Shown: positions 17,484 to 26,207 of the stretch, one piece after another | Numbering within the stretch: the first letter of the stretch is position 1 | Layout of the letters: every line of letters begins with the position of its first letter | Assembly: GCA_018662325.1 (NCBI GenBank) | Contig: JABJGM010000002.1 | Coordinates: forward strand, 72,996 to 136,995 | Length of the DNA stretch: 64,000 nucleotides | Direction: 5' to 3' | DNA from: a bacterium | Lineage (GTDB): Bacteria; Patescibacteriota; Gracilibacteria; UBA1369; GCA-2718715 | Notes under the pieces: generated by a model | The model's database searches: none | What the model saw: only the letters and a program-made list of their open reading frames with translations | Told to the model about the DNA's origin: nothing | Translations under genes and position numbers: made by a program

Positions 17484-17527
17484 AGATTAACAAATAACTT
17501 GGATTTATTCCAAGAATTTTGTAATAT
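17484..17527. promoter_or_regulatory. divergent promoters sharing a palindrome at their -35 boxes
   Basis: CTTGGA-N5-TCCAAG (17498-17514) is a perfect palindrome. Its left arm supplies TTGGAT (17499-17504) for the plus strand, 17 bases before TAATAT (17522-17527). Its right arm supplies TTGGAA on the minus strand (17513-17508), 18 bases before an extended TGT-TAATCT (-10 at 17489-17484) for eno. Both leaders would be about 16 bases. Confidence 0.55.
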
Positions 17528-17549
17528 AAATGCAAATTAATCTAAAATT

Positions 17550-18110
17550 ATGGAAATCAAAGCAATGGCAAATGGTGAATTTTTAATTAAATACGAAAAT
17601 GGAAAAGTGAGTATTGACCCGCAAAGTTCAAACGATGCTAATTTAACTTTATACACTAGAGGAGATGCAAAATTCAAAAAAGGATTGAGCTTAGATTGGC
17701 CAGGTGAATATGAAGCTGAAAACGTACTTTGTACTAGCATTCAAGTTTTAAAAAATGAAAAAGAACATAGAGTTTTAAGTTTAGAAATAGAAGGATTTAG
17801 AGTTGCATTTATGGGTAAATTAAACACTTTAATACCTGACAAAATTGTGAAAAATCTGTCTGCTGTGGAAATTTTAGTTTTACCTTTATCTATGTCTGTT
17901 AAAGATATGCAAGTTTTAGTTGAAGAAATCGAGCCAAATGTAACTTTGATAGTCAAAGATGATTCTTACAAAGACAGTGAAGATATAGTTAAATATGAAA
18001 AATATCTTAAAATTCTAGGTCAAGAAAATATTGAACCTTTAGATAGCTTGAAATTAAAAAAGAAAGAAGAGCTTGAAGAATTAAATAATTTCATAGTTCT
18101 CAACGTTTAA
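17550..18110 (+). CDS. degenerate metallo-beta-lactamase-fold protein without metal ligands
   Basis: A 186-residue protein resembling the UlaG-like metallo-beta-lactamase-fold hydrolases common in Patescibacteria. WPGEYEAENV near residue 51, the LEIEGFRVAFMGKLN strand-turn, EILVLPLS and IEPNVTLIV line up with conserved non-catalytic landmarks of that family. The parts that should hold the metal ligands are changed: no GH near the N-terminus, no HxHxDH (LTLYTRGDAK stands in its place) and no His after IEPNVTLIV. It is therefore likely a non-catalytic relative (pseudoenzyme) or a structural protein. The family match is by eye. tRNA-Arg starts 4 bases after the stop and is probably co-transcribed. 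Confidence 0.6.
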   Translation: MEIKAMANGEFLIKYENGKVSIDPQSSNDANLTLYTRGDAKFKKGLSLDWPGEYEAENVLCTSIQVLKNEKEHRVLSLEIEGFRVAFMGKLNTLIPDKIVKNLSAVEILVLPLSMSVKDMQVLVEEIEPNVTLIVKDDSYKDSEDIVKYEKYLKILGQENIEPLDSLKLKKKEELEELNNFIVLNV

Positions 18111-18114
18111 ATAA

Positions 18115-18189
18115 GTCCCTGTAGTTTAATGGATAGAACAAAAACCTCCTAAGTTTTAGGTCCAGGTTCAATTCCTGGCGGGGATACCA
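18115..18189 (+). tRNA. tRNA-Arg (anticodon CCT), CCA encoded
   Basis: The acceptor stem GTCCCTG/CGGGGAT pairs with G-U wobbles, discriminator A and encoded CCA. The anticodon stem AAAAC/GTTTT encloses CTCCTAA, giving anticodon CCT (reads AGG). The T arm CCAGG-TTCAATT-CCTGG is perfect. No promoter is seen between it and the preceding gene, and its CCA abuts the stop codon of the convergent membrane protein gene. Confidence 0.92.
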
Positions 18190-19116
18190 TTACCCAGATT
18201 CTCTAGCCGATTTATCTTCATTTTTAGTTAACTCTAAGAATGAAAATACCCATACGGCTTTTGTGAATATAAATAAAGTACCTGCTAATTTAGCAAGTAA
18301 AACTAAAGAGCCTAATGATAAAAATAAGGCTACAAATTTTGCTAGAAAGAAAAATTGTGATTGAATAATTAAACTAAATATCCAGGAGATTAAAAGTGGT
18401 AATCCAATTACAAAAACCATATTAAGTAAGACTCTAAGTCCAATTAAGCTTAGTAAAAATAAAATTAAAACTGTTTCTTTTAGGTTGAAAATTACTAATG
18501 AAGCACTTTTTTTAAGTGCTGCAAATATATTATCTTCGTCGATAACTACATAGTTTTCAGCATAAGCAAAAAGTAACGTAGCAATTATCGAAACTATTGA
18601 CATCAACACTATAATTGGCATAAAAAAGCTAGCAAAGTCTTTACCAAGATACACATAAAGATAAATAGATCCTCTGAAGATAGTAAAAAACGAAAAGAAA
18701 AATAAAACACCATGTAGTTCAAGAAGTACTAAAAAGTTTTGCATTCCATATTTAATTCCATCTCTAAGTCTTACTGATTGATTGTTGTACTCTCTGGCTA
18801 AGATTTGTATTACTGACCCCTCTGCAAATACAGGAACTGCAAGTTCTAAAAGAAAAAAGACTAATACTGCAATTATAATAGGCAAGGTAAGGCTAGGATA
18901 GTTGTTGAAAATAGCTAAAATGTAATCGTAAAAAAACTTATAAGCAGGATTACTTGGATCATAGACCGCTTGTCTTAAGCTAAAAAGCTGGTAGGCAAAT
19001 ATAACAATGGTTACCACAGTTGTTAAAAGAGCTGGTAAAATCCCATAAATATTAACTAACCTCTTTCGATTTTGAGTATACAACCAAGCCTTTCTGATTA
19101 ATAAGCGAGTATCCAT
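18190..19116 (-). CDS. polytopic membrane protein of unknown function
   Basis: A 308-residue protein with about six hydrophobic segments (near 24-44, 75-97, 120-145, 160-185, 210-240 and 250-285). The N-terminus is short and basic (RKAWLYTQNRKR). The FAYAENYVVIDEDNIFAALKKSASLV segment between TM4 and TM5 resembles the conserved amphipathic loop in glycerophosphodiesterase-type and DUF-type membrane domains, where a helix precedes ALKKS. No catalytic motif is visible. Its stop codon directly follows the CCA of tRNA-Arg on the other strand. It starts about 110 bases from the divergent corA promoter. Confidence 0.75.
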   Translation of the reverse strand: MDTRLLIRKAWLYTQNRKRLVNIYGILPALLTTVVTIVIFAYQLFSLRQAVYDPSNPAYKFFYDYILAIFNNYPSLTLPIIIAVLVFFLLELAVPVFAEGSVIQILAREYNNQSVRLRDGIKYGMQNFLVLLELHGVLFFFSFFTIFRGSIYLYVYLGKDFASFFMPIIVLMSIVSIIATLLFAYAENYVVIDEDNIFAALKKSASLVIFNLKETVLILFLLSLIGLRVLLNMVFVIGLPLLISWIFSLIIQSQFFFLAKFVALFLSLGSLVLLAKLAGTLFIFTKAVWVFSFLELTKNEDKSARESG

Positions 19117-19215
19117 ATAAATATTAGATTTTAGGTAAGTTTAACATTATTTTATAAAGTTTAAAATTGAAGTATATTTAAAATTATGTTTTTAATTCTG
19201 TTTAGAGTTTAAAGT

Positions 19216-19244
19216 TTGAAAAAAAGTTGATTTTATGTTACAAT
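19216..19244 (+). promoter_or_regulatory. promoter giving a leaderless corA mRNA
   Basis: TTGAAA (19216-19221), a 17-base spacer, TACAAT (19239-19244). Exactly six bases separate the -10 from ATG at 19251, so the expected +1 coincides with the start codon. Confidence 0.75.
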
Positions 19245-19250
19245 ACAGCC

Positions 19251-20162
19251 ATGAAAAAAAGATTATCAAAAGTTAGTTTTAATGATTTAAAATGGATCAA
19301 TATTGATTCAGTGGATTTAGATACAATTAAAAAACTAGAAAAAAATTACAATTTTCACCATCTTGATCTAGAAGATTGTTTAGAGGAAAATCAACGTTCA
19401 AAGATTGATAAATATCCTGATTATAACTTTATAATTCTACATCTGCCAAAATTCAAAGGTAGGAATCAGAAATATATAGCCTCGACAGAGTTAAATATTT
19501 TCATTTCTGAAAATGCTTTAATTACAATTCATGATAAAAACTCTTTTATTGATAAGATTTTCGAGGATAGTAAGAAAGACAAAGGTTTTCGAGAAGAAAT
19601 AATGTGTAATGGTGCTGGATACTTATTGTATTATATTCTTAACGATCTATTTGAAAGATGTTTTTCTTATGTGGATGATATTACCAGAACTTTGAATCAT
19701 CTAGAGAAAGAAGTTTTCAATGTTTCTTCCGATAGGAATATGTTGAAGGATATTTTAAGAATAAATAAAGATATTATTAATTTCAGAAGAATTATATTCC
19801 CCCAAAGAGCAGTTTTAGCTCAACTTGAACATATTAGATTTTCAAAAGAAGACGAAGATCTAGAGATTTACTTTGATAATATAGTAGATAAAATTGAAAA
19901 AATTCATTCAACATTGGAAAGTTTTAAAGAGCTTGTGGGTTCTTTACACCAAACAAATGAGACAATGATTGTTCAAAAAACGAATAACGTAATTAAAGTC
20001 CTAACTATTTTTTCTGTAGTTATGCTACCGTTAACTTTAATCACAGGAATGTACGGAATGAACGTAGACCTCCCAACCAATAACTTCATGGACATCCTTA
20101 TTATAATGGGAATTGTGCTTAGTTTAATGCTGATTTTCTTCAAGAAAAAAGACTGGTTATAA
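19251..20162 (+). CDS. corA: CorA-family magnesium/divalent cation transporter
   Basis: A 303-residue member of the 2-TM GxN superfamily. A long cytoplasmic alpha/beta plus helical funnel domain (residues 1-240) is followed by two C-terminal TM helices, with the signature YGMN (in GMYGMNVDLPTNN) between them near residue 266. The pore helix and the periplasmic acidic loop fit CorA, which moves Mg2+ (sometimes Co2+/Ni2+/Zn2+) into the cell as a pentamer. The ATG at 19251 is preferred to the track start (TTG at 19227), because the -10 box sits between the two and transcription would begin at the ATG. No neighbour shows a related function. Confidence 0.92.
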   Translation: MKKRLSKVSFNDLKWINIDSVDLDTIKKLEKNYNFHHLDLEDCLEENQRSKIDKYPDYNFIILHLPKFKGRNQKYIASTELNIFISENALITIHDKNSFIDKIFEDSKKDKGFREEIMCNGAGYLLYYILNDLFERCFSYVDDITRTLNHLEKEVFNVSSDRNMLKDILRINKDIINFRRIIFPQRAVLAQLEHIRFSKEDEDLEIYFDNIVDKIEKIHSTLESFKELVGSLHQTNETMIVQKTNNVIKVLTIFSVVMLPLTLITGMYGMNVDLPTNNFMDILIIMGIVLSLMLIFFKKKDWL

Positions 20163-20201
20163 TACTTGAAATGATTTGTAAAGTATTTAAAAGAAAAAGG
20201 C

Positions 20202-20230
20202 TTGTCAAAAATAATCTTTTCTGATAGGAT
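20202..20230 (+). promoter_or_regulatory. sigma70-like promoter of rpsO
   Basis: TTGTCA (20202-20207), a 17-base spacer and TAGGAT (20225-20230). Predicted start near 20237, leaving a leader of about 19 bases, too short for a classical S15 pseudoknot leader. Confidence 0.6.
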
Positions 20231-20255
20231 CTAGATACATTTTAAGAATACTTAT

Positions 20256-20516
20256 ATGCATCAAGAGGTAAAGAAAAAAATTATTCACGAGTATAAAACT
20301 AGTTCAAACGATACTGGATCTCCAGTTGTTCAAATTGCTATTTTAACTCAAAGAATCAAAGATCTTTCTGCTCACTTAAAGCTACATCCAAAAGACAATG
20401 ACTCTAAAAGAGGATTAATCAAAATGGTAGCTGACAGAAGAAGGTTACTTAAATACCTAAGAGATAACAAACAAGAAGTTTACGAAAATATCTCAGGAAA
20501 ATTAAGTTTAGCATAA
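20256..20516 (+). CDS. rpsO: 30S ribosomal protein S15
   Basis: An 86-residue primary 16S-binding protein of the small-subunit platform. The conserved segments TGSPVVQIAILTQRIKDL and HPKDNDSKRGLIKMVADRRRLLKYL contain the rRNA-binding loop and helices of S15. The length is normal (about 88). It is followed by a terminator and then pnp, the same order as rpsO-pnp in many bacteria. Confidence 0.97.
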   Translation: MHQEVKKKIIHEYKTSSNDTGSPVVQIAILTQRIKDLSAHLKLHPKDNDSKRGLIKMVADRRRLLKYLRDNKQEVYENISGKLSLA

Positions 20517-20522
20517 AAATTG

Positions 20523-20550
20523 AACCCCTCATGGGGTTTTATTTTTTTTT
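20523..20550 (+). terminator. rho-independent terminator after rpsO
   Basis: Stem AACCCC/GGGGTT with a TCAT loop followed by a long T tract. It separates rpsO from pnp. Confidence 0.88.
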
Positions 20551-20601
20551 ATAAAATGCTATTTTACTTTTATAGAAAAAGAAAAAATTAATAAAAAATA
20601 A

Positions 20602-22767
20602 ATGAAAGAATACAAGTTTACGCTAGCAAATACAGATTATACAATGAAGTCTGGATTAATTGCGAAGCAAGCTGATGGTAGTGTTGTAATTGAATCGGGA
20701 GATTCAGTTGTATTAGCTACTGCAACCATGGGAGAAGCCATGGAAGGAGCAAGTTTTTTTCCACTAACAGTGGATTTCTTAGATAAATTTTGCTCTGGAG
20801 GATCCATTCCTCATAATAGAATTACAAGAAGAGAAGGAAGACCAAGTACTCAAGCGGTATTAAATGCAAGAATTTGTGATAGACCAATCCGTCCCCTTTT
20901 TCCAAAAGGTACTACAAACCCTGTACAAATTGTGATTACTCCTCTTTCCCAAGATCAAACTAGTGATTTAGGAGTATTAGGGATGAATGCAGCCTCAATG
21001 GCCTTAACTATATCTGGAATGCCTTTTGAAGGACCTATAGGTGCAGTTAGAATCGGATTGAAAGATGATCAACTTGTTGTGAATCCGGATTTCAATGAAT
21101 TAAATAAGTTAGATTTAGATCTATTAGTAGCAGGAAAGCTGGGAGCTATTACAATGGTAGAGTCTCGTGCTAATGAAATTTCTGAAGATAAGATGTTAGA
21201 AGCCTTAGCTTTAGCATCGAAACATATCGATGAACTTTGCCAACATCAACTAGAATTTGCAAAAGAATTTGATATTGAAACTAAAGAATTTACAACTTCT
21301 AAATTAGAAGATGAAAAAATTGATTTGATTAATCAAGCCATCGATTTAAATGATTTAGAATTTAAAGTTTCATCGAAGAAAGAGTTTAAAGCTAAATTCA
21401 AAGAAGTTCTTAATAAAGTTTTAATTAAATTAGAATCTGCAATTGAACAAGAAACAGTTTCTAAATCAGACGTTCGAAATATTTTAAATAAAGCTTTTGA
21501 AAAAATAATGAGAAAGAATATCTTAGAAAAAGATTCAAGAATTGATAATAGAAGCTTAACTGAAATTAGAAACTTACAGTCATGGGTTGGATTATTTGAA
21601 AGAACTCATGGTTCAGGACTTTTTGAAAGAGGTGAAACTCAAGCTATTACTACTATGACTCTTGGTGGTCCGCAAGATGCTCTTTTAATTGAAAATTATT
21701 TTGAAGAAGAGGAAAAAACATACTATCACCAATATAATTTCCCAGCTTATTCAGTTGGTGAAGCTAGACCAAATAGAGGTCCATCAAGAAGAGATATAGG
21801 ACACGGAAATTTAGCTGAAAAAGCACTTTTAGCTGTAATTCCTAGTCAAGAACAGTTTCCATTTACAATCCGTGTTACAAGCGAAATTGTAGGGTGTAAC
21901 GGGTCATCATCTATGGCTTCAGTATGTGGATCAACATTATCTTTAATGGATGGTGGTGTACCACTTAAGGCTCCGGTAGCTGGAATTGCTATGGGACTTG
22001 TTTCTAATGATGATGAAACTCAATTTAAAATCCTTTCAGACATTCAAGGTTTAGAAGATTTTGCTGGAGATATGGACTTTAAAGTTACTGGTACTAGAAG
22101 TGGTATTACCGCTCTTCAAATGGATATCAAACTTAAAGGTTTAAAACAAGAAGTTTTAGCAAATGCTTTAAACCAAGCTAAAGAAGGTTTGAATCATATT
22201 TTAGACCATATGAATACGGTAATTGATAAACCAAGAACTGAAGTTTCTAAACATGCTCCAATTATTGCTACAATTCAAATCAATCCTGATAAGATTAAAG
22301 AAGTTATTGGTAAAGGTGGTGAAACTATTCAAAAATTAACAGCTGAAACTAATACTGAAATATCTATTGAACAAGATGGTATGGTTACAATTTGTGCGAA
22401 AACCAAAGAAGGATATGATGAAGCTATTAGAAGAATCTCTGAGATTACTTATGAACCTCAAGCTGGAGAAACTTTTGATGCTAAAGTTGTTAGAATTGAA
22501 AATTTTGGAGCTTTCGTAGAAATCATGCCAGGTAAACAAGGTTTACTTCATATTTCTAAAATAAGCCCAGAAAGAATTAATCATCCATCAGACATCTTAA
22601 AGATTGGACAAATTCTTAAGGTTAAACTAACTGAAGTTGATAGAGAGGGTCGTTATAACTTCTCTCATAAAGAATTCTTTAAAAAACCTGATGTAACTGC
22701 CGATCAAAAAGCAGTTCAAGCTCCAGAGCAAAACCAAGACTCAAAAAAAGAACAAGATAAAGAATAG
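20602..22767 (+). CDS. pnp: polyribonucleotide nucleotidyltransferase (PNPase)
   Basis: A 721-residue trimeric 3'-5' phosphorolytic exoribonuclease that degrades mRNA. Two RNase PH-like cores are present: the first at residues ~1-210 (with RREGRPST and ARICDRPIRPLFPKG), then an alpha-helical linker, and the second at ~310-540 (with FERGETQAITTMTLGG and GCNGSSSMASVCGSTLSLMDGG). A KH domain (ATIQINPDKIKEVIGKGGETIQ, ~555-610) and an S1 domain (GETFDAKVVRIENFGAFVEI, ~625-695) follow. The tail is charged. Length and order match bacterial PNPase. It lies after rpsO, and a UUCG-type terminator follows. Confidence 0.97.
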   Translation: MKEYKFTLANTDYTMKSGLIAKQADGSVVIESGDSVVLATATMGEAMEGASFFPLTVDFLDKFCSGGSIPHNRITRREGRPSTQAVLNARICDRPIRPLFPKGTTNPVQIVITPLSQDQTSDLGVLGMNAASMALTISGMPFEGPIGAVRIGLKDDQLVVNPDFNELNKLDLDLLVAGKLGAITMVESRANEISEDKMLEALALASKHIDELCQHQLEFAKEFDIETKEFTTSKLEDEKIDLINQAIDLNDLEFKVSSKKEFKAKFKEVLNKVLIKLESAIEQETVSKSDVRNILNKAFEKIMRKNILEKDSRIDNRSLTEIRNLQSWVGLFERTHGSGLFERGETQAITTMTLGGPQDALLIENYFEEEEKTYYHQYNFPAYSVGEARPNRGPSRRDIGHGNLAEKALLAVIPSQEQFPFTIRVTSEIVGCNGSSSMASVCGSTLSLMDGGVPLKAPVAGIAMGLVSNDDETQFKILSDIQGLEDFAGDMDFKVTGTRSGITALQMDIKLKGLKQEVLANALNQAKEGLNHILDHMNTVIDKPRTEVSKHAPIIATIQINPDKIKEVIGKGGETIQKLTAETNTEISIEQDGMVTICAKTKEGYDEAIRRISEITYEPQAGETFDAKVVRIENFGAFVEIMPGKQGLLHISKISPERINHPSDILKIGQILKVKLTEVDREGRYNFSHKEFFKKPDVTADQKAVQAPEQNQDSKKEQDKE

Positions 22768-22774
22768 TAAATTT

Positions 22775-22799
22775 AAAAGCCCTTCGGGGCTTTTTTTTT
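22775..22799. terminator. bidirectional terminator between pnp and uppP
   Basis: Stem AAAAGCCC/GGGCTTTT with a TTCG tetraloop, T tract on the plus strand and A tract before the stem for the minus strand. It serves convergent pnp and uppP. Confidence 0.9.
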
Positions 22800-23559
22800 A
22801 ACTTAGAATTAAGATCACACCTAATACTAATAAATAGTTAGCAAAAGGAATTAGGGTTTTTTCTTGGTAAATTTTCATAAGATATTTAATTGAGAAATAT
22901 CCAACGATAGAACAGATAGTAAAGGCCACAAGATATTCTGTATTTAAGTATAGACTGAGATTTTTACTATCTTTAAAAGTTAATACACAGGCTCCAAATA
23001 TGGCAGGAAGTCCGATTAAAAAACTAAATTTAGCTCCTTGTACTCGACTTGCTCCAATTAAAAGAGCAGTACTTAAAGTAATTCCACTTCTGGATACGCC
23101 TGGTAACAATGCTAGGCTTTGAGAAAGTCCAACTATAAAAGCAAAAAGATATGGATTTTGAATATCAAATTTTTTAGATTTATTTTCAGTAAAATAAAAA
23201 TATGTAGCAGTCAGTAAGAAAAAAATACTAACAAAAAACGGGGTTGAAATATAAGATATTGAGTCTTTGAGAGTAAATCCAACTATTGCAGCTGGAATAG
23301 TTGCAATTATCATTTGGTAAAATAGAATCAAACTATCTTTTCTGAATTGAAACAGACCAAATATTAGACTTTGAATCTCGTCTTTAAAGTAAGTTAAAAT
23401 TGAAAAAAAGGTTGCTAAGTGCAAAAGTACATTTAACTCTAAGGATCCTTGTGGATCAAAACCAAGTAACCCCTGAAATAAAACTAAGTGCCCAGATGAA
23501 GAGATTGGGAAAAACTCAGTAACTCCTTGGATTATTGATAAAATAATAAGTTCAAGCAT
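22798..23559 (-). CDS. uppP: undecaprenyl-diphosphatase (UppP/BacA)
   Basis: A 253-residue polytopic membrane phosphatase that recycles undecaprenyl diphosphate to the monophosphate carrier used for peptidoglycan and other glycans. The signature GVTEFFPISSSGHL with catalytic Glu/Ser residues is near residues 12-25, and the second active-site stretch LPGVSRSGITLSTALL is near 150. About eight TM segments are present. The ATG at 23559 is preferred to the track's TTG at 23580, because it puts the first helix at the normal position and follows the stop of the peptidase gene by 8 bases. Probably co-transcribed with the LysM-M23 gene. Confidence 0.94.
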   Translation of the reverse strand: MLELIILSIIQGVTEFFPISSSGHLVLFQGLLGFDPQGSLELNVLLHLATFFSILTYFKDEIQSLIFGLFQFRKDSLILFYQMIIATIPAAIVGFTLKDSISYISTPFFVSIFFLLTATYFYFTENKSKKFDIQNPYLFAFIVGLSQSLALLPGVSRSGITLSTALLIGASRVQGAKFSFLIGLPAIFGACVLTFKDSKNLSLYLNTEYLVAFTICSIVGYFSIKYLMKIYQEKTLIPFANYLLVLGVILILS

Positions 23560-23567
23560 ATTTAAAA

Positions 23568-24896
23568 TTATTGCATACAAGTATAAGGATTGATTCTAGC
23601 TCCTTTTAGGTGACATTCATAGTGAATATGGATTCCAGTAGCACCATATACTCTTCCTGAATTCCCCATCTTCGCTATGACCTGTCCTTTAGAAACTTTG
23701 TCACCTTTTGATACAAACAACTGTTCATTATGAGCATATAAAGTTTTATAACCATTTTGATGATCAACTATAATATAGTTACCATATCCTCCGTTCCATC
23801 CATACTCAGCAGTTTCAACTATTCCATCTGCGGCAGCCCAAATATTAGGTTTTTGTACATTGGCAATATCTAAGGCGTAATGTCCGGCTCTATAACCTTG
23901 AGTTACTGTTCCTACTGTTACTTTCCCCCAGAATCCGCTAGATTTTGGTGCAGTTTGTTTTAAGATTTCCTTTGTAACAACAACTTCTTTTATAGGGTTG
24001 ATAACTTTCTTGTTTTCTGTGCTATAGTCAACTTTACTGTCTAGTCTTTGGCGAATTGGAATATCAGTAGTGGTACCAGGATCAACATCTGGCTCTGGAA
24101 TATTTGGAAGAATATTGGTATTTATGTCAGTTTCAAGATTTGCTAATTTTGGAACTACATTATTTTCATCACTTATATCTACTGTTGGTGCAGGTTCATT
24201 ATTAGCTACAACAGAATCCTGAGAGTCCTGAGATTCTTGCTCTTTGTTTTCAGCTATTAAGTTGATCTCAATTCTTTGTCCACCTGGAATAAAAACTCTA
24301 TCCCCTAGCTGTAAATTACGGGTATTGGAAGTGTTAAACTTTTCAATTAAAGAATAATCAATATCATATTTTTTAGCCAGGCTTAAAAGACTATCACCAG
24401 GTTTAATTGTATGGCTAATACCATTAATTGGAGGAATTCTTAAACTGTCACCAGGTTTAATTGAGTCAATATTAACAATTTCATTTTCCCAAATTAAGGT
24501 TTGAATGTCCAAATCATACATTTGAGAAACCGACTCAAGATTTTCAAGAGGTTGAAGTTGATGAACTTGAAAGTTTAAGTCATTTTGTATTTCAGCTTCA
24601 TTTGTAACTGGAATTGTTTTTAATAAAAAACCTTCATCTGTTGTAATAAGCTGAGATGTATTAAATTCAATATCTTCTTTTGATAAGAAATAATTATAGT
24701 TTTCATTAAGTTCTAAATTTGTAGCTAACAAAGAATTAGAAGCTGAAGTAGAGCTGAAAACTAAAAAAATCAATGAATAAACTATTAAACTTGAAAGAAT
24801 TTGTCTTTCTGGATTTTTTTGAACTTTAATTCTACTAGACCTTAATGAGCTTTTGTAGGATCTACGGGTTTTTTTTGATTTAACAAGACTATACAA
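23568..24896 (-). CDS. LysM and M23 peptidase domain protein (cell wall hydrolase)
   Basis: A 442-residue envelope protein. A basic cytoplasmic tail (~1-34) precedes a hydrophobic anchor or signal (~35-55). Two LysM-type repeats follow (around 120-150, ending IKPGDSLRIPP, and 160-200, with IKPGDSLLSLAKKYDI), then a Pro/Asp/Thr-rich linker and a C-terminal M23 (LytM) zinc endopeptidase domain from ~335. Zinc ligands are visible in YRAGHYALDI (H, D) and TGIHIHYECH (HxH). Expected to cut peptidoglycan cross-bridges. It ends with a Cys three residues from the terminus (TCMQ). The start is uncertain: TTG at 24896 is the only usual start codon, but the frame stays open upstream through a Lys/Arg-rich stretch for about 100 bases. 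Confidence 0.9.
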   Translation of the reverse strand: MYSLVKSKKTRRSYKSSLRSSRIKVQKNPERQILSSLIVYSLIFLVFSSTSASNSLLATNLELNENYNYFLSKEDIEFNTSQLITTDEGFLLKTIPVTNEAEIQNDLNFQVHQLQPLENLESVSQMYDLDIQTLIWENEIVNIDSIKPGDSLRIPPINGISHTIKPGDSLLSLAKKYDIDYSLIEKFNTSNTRNLQLGDRVFIPGGQRIEINLIAENKEQESQDSQDSVVANNEPAPTVDISDENNVVPKLANLETDINTNILPNIPEPDVDPGTTTDIPIRQRLDSKVDYSTENKKVINPIKEVVVTKEILKQTAPKSSGFWGKVTVGTVTQGYRAGHYALDIANVQKPNIWAAADGIVETAEYGWNGGYGNYIIVDHQNGYKTLYAHNEQLFVSKGDKVSKGQVIAKMGNSGRVYGATGIHIHYECHLKGARINPYTCMQ

Positions 24897-25088
24897 CGCT
24901 TTTTGTGCGTTTAGAATTAACTTGCGGACTAATAACCCTTTTTTGTGTTTGGGATTTTTTCTTCTTGAACGTATAATAAATTTGTCTTTAAAGACTATTT
25001 AAGTTTAAATTCAGTTCGAGATAGTTATTAAACTTTGGTTTCATAAACCATATACATTTTACAAAAATATAATAAAATTGCAAGATCT

Positions 25089-26207
25089 ATGATTCTTTTT
25101 AAAAATTTGTTTAAAATTTCATTTAACATTTTATTGGTTAGCCTTGCATTTAGTGCATTAATTTCAAACTATTTTTCAATCTTTACAGAAGTTTTACTTG
25201 CGACTTGCTTACTTTTAGGATTAGTATCTTTTGTGAAAATTGATTTAGAATTTTTAAAAAGAAATAAATTGCAAATTTTATATTTATTGTTTGTTCTTTT
25301 GCTGGGACTTTCAAGCTTTTCAACCTTGAATAATTTTATTTATGGTATTAAATATGAAGTATTATTTTTGCTGATCTTTATATTTTTCAACTCTTTTGAT
25401 AAGGGTTTTGATTATACTAAATCTTTTAATTATTTCTTAAACTCTTCATTGGTTGCTCTTTCAATTAGTTTTTTGATATGGACTATTTCAAACAACTCAT
25501 TTTTAGTGAATTTAGGATACAGAAACGATTGGTCTACCTTTTACTCAGGGCAAGATCAAGCTTTCTGCCAAAAACTACAGGGGAAAGACATTTGTAGATT
25601 TCAAGGCTTTTTAAGCTCTCCTAATCACTATGGATTACATTTATTATTTCTTAGCTATTTAAGTAAGGTTAAATCAGCTAAAATTATAACTGTATTGATG
25701 AGTCTTTTTACATTTTCCAGAAGTAGCGTTTTAGCTATATTGAGTTTTTATGGATTGAAATTTAAGAAGAACCAAAAAAAATGGCAAATCGCTATTGCTT
25801 TATTTATTATATTCTTAGTTGTAATTTATTCTGTAAAATATGCAAATTTATCGAGCAATGAACATATTGTTAAATTCATTGAAAATATACCTTTAGTGTT
25901 TGATAATTTTTGGATTGGACATGGTCTTAACTTTTCAGGACCAGCTAGTCGTGCAACTCAGATTTTAATTCCAGAAAGTCACTTTTTACAAGTATTACTT
26001 AATACAGGAGTAATTGGATTTACTTTGTTTTTATTGAGTTATTTAGATTTAATCAAAAGATTTTGGAATCGAAAAAAAGATAATGCATATATATTGCTCG
26101 CTATTTTAATTCCAATGTTATTTTTGCATCCACTTGAAGATTCAAGTTTATCGATTGCGTTATTTGCCTATTTAGCTTTAGAAGATGCTTCCTTGAATAA
26201 GGCATAA
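25089..26207 (+). CDS. O-antigen ligase/polymerase-like membrane protein
   Basis: A 372-residue protein with about ten TM segments and a large extracytoplasmic loop. The loop has RFQGFLSSPNHYGLHLLFL and then TFSRSSVLA, the pattern of WaaL/Wzy-type proteins (PF04932-like), which polymerise or ligate glycans carried on undecaprenyl diphosphate. The later GHGLNFSGPASR and PESHFLQVLLNTGVIG segment is also characteristic, with the conserved His in the second loop. With no LPS genes around, a surface polysaccharide or glycoprotein acceptor is more likely than lipid A. TATAAT at 25068-25073 leaves a leader of about 9 bases. The 3' end overlaps convergent murG by 40 bases. Confidence 0.8.
   Translation: MILFKNLFKISFNILLVSLAFSALISNYFSIFTEVLLATCLLLGLVSFVKIDLEFLKRNKLQILYLLFVLLLGLSSFSTLNNFIYGIKYEVLFLLIFIFFNSFDKGFDYTKSFNYFLNSSLVALSISFLIWTISNNSFLVNLGYRNDWSTFYSGQDQAFCQKLQGKDICRFQGFLSSPNHYGLHLLFLSYLSKVKSAKIITVLMSLFTFSRSSVLAILSFYGLKFKKNQKKWQIAIALFIIFLVVIYSVKYANLSSNEHIVKFIENIPLVFDNFWIGHGLNFSGPASRATQILIPESHFLQVLLNTGVIGFTLFLLSYLDLIKRFWNRKKDNAYILLAILIPMLFLHPLEDSSLSIALFAYLALEDASLNKA

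Noticed and set aside
17498-17514. CTTGGA/TCCAAG hairpin as a terminator
   Set aside because: No T tract follows on either strand and it lies upstream of two divergent starts, so an operator or promoter role is more likely.
19227-19250. TTG start of corA proposed by the ORF track
   Set aside because: The -10 box (19239-19244) lies downstream of this TTG, so it would not be in the mRNA; ATG at 19251 fits.
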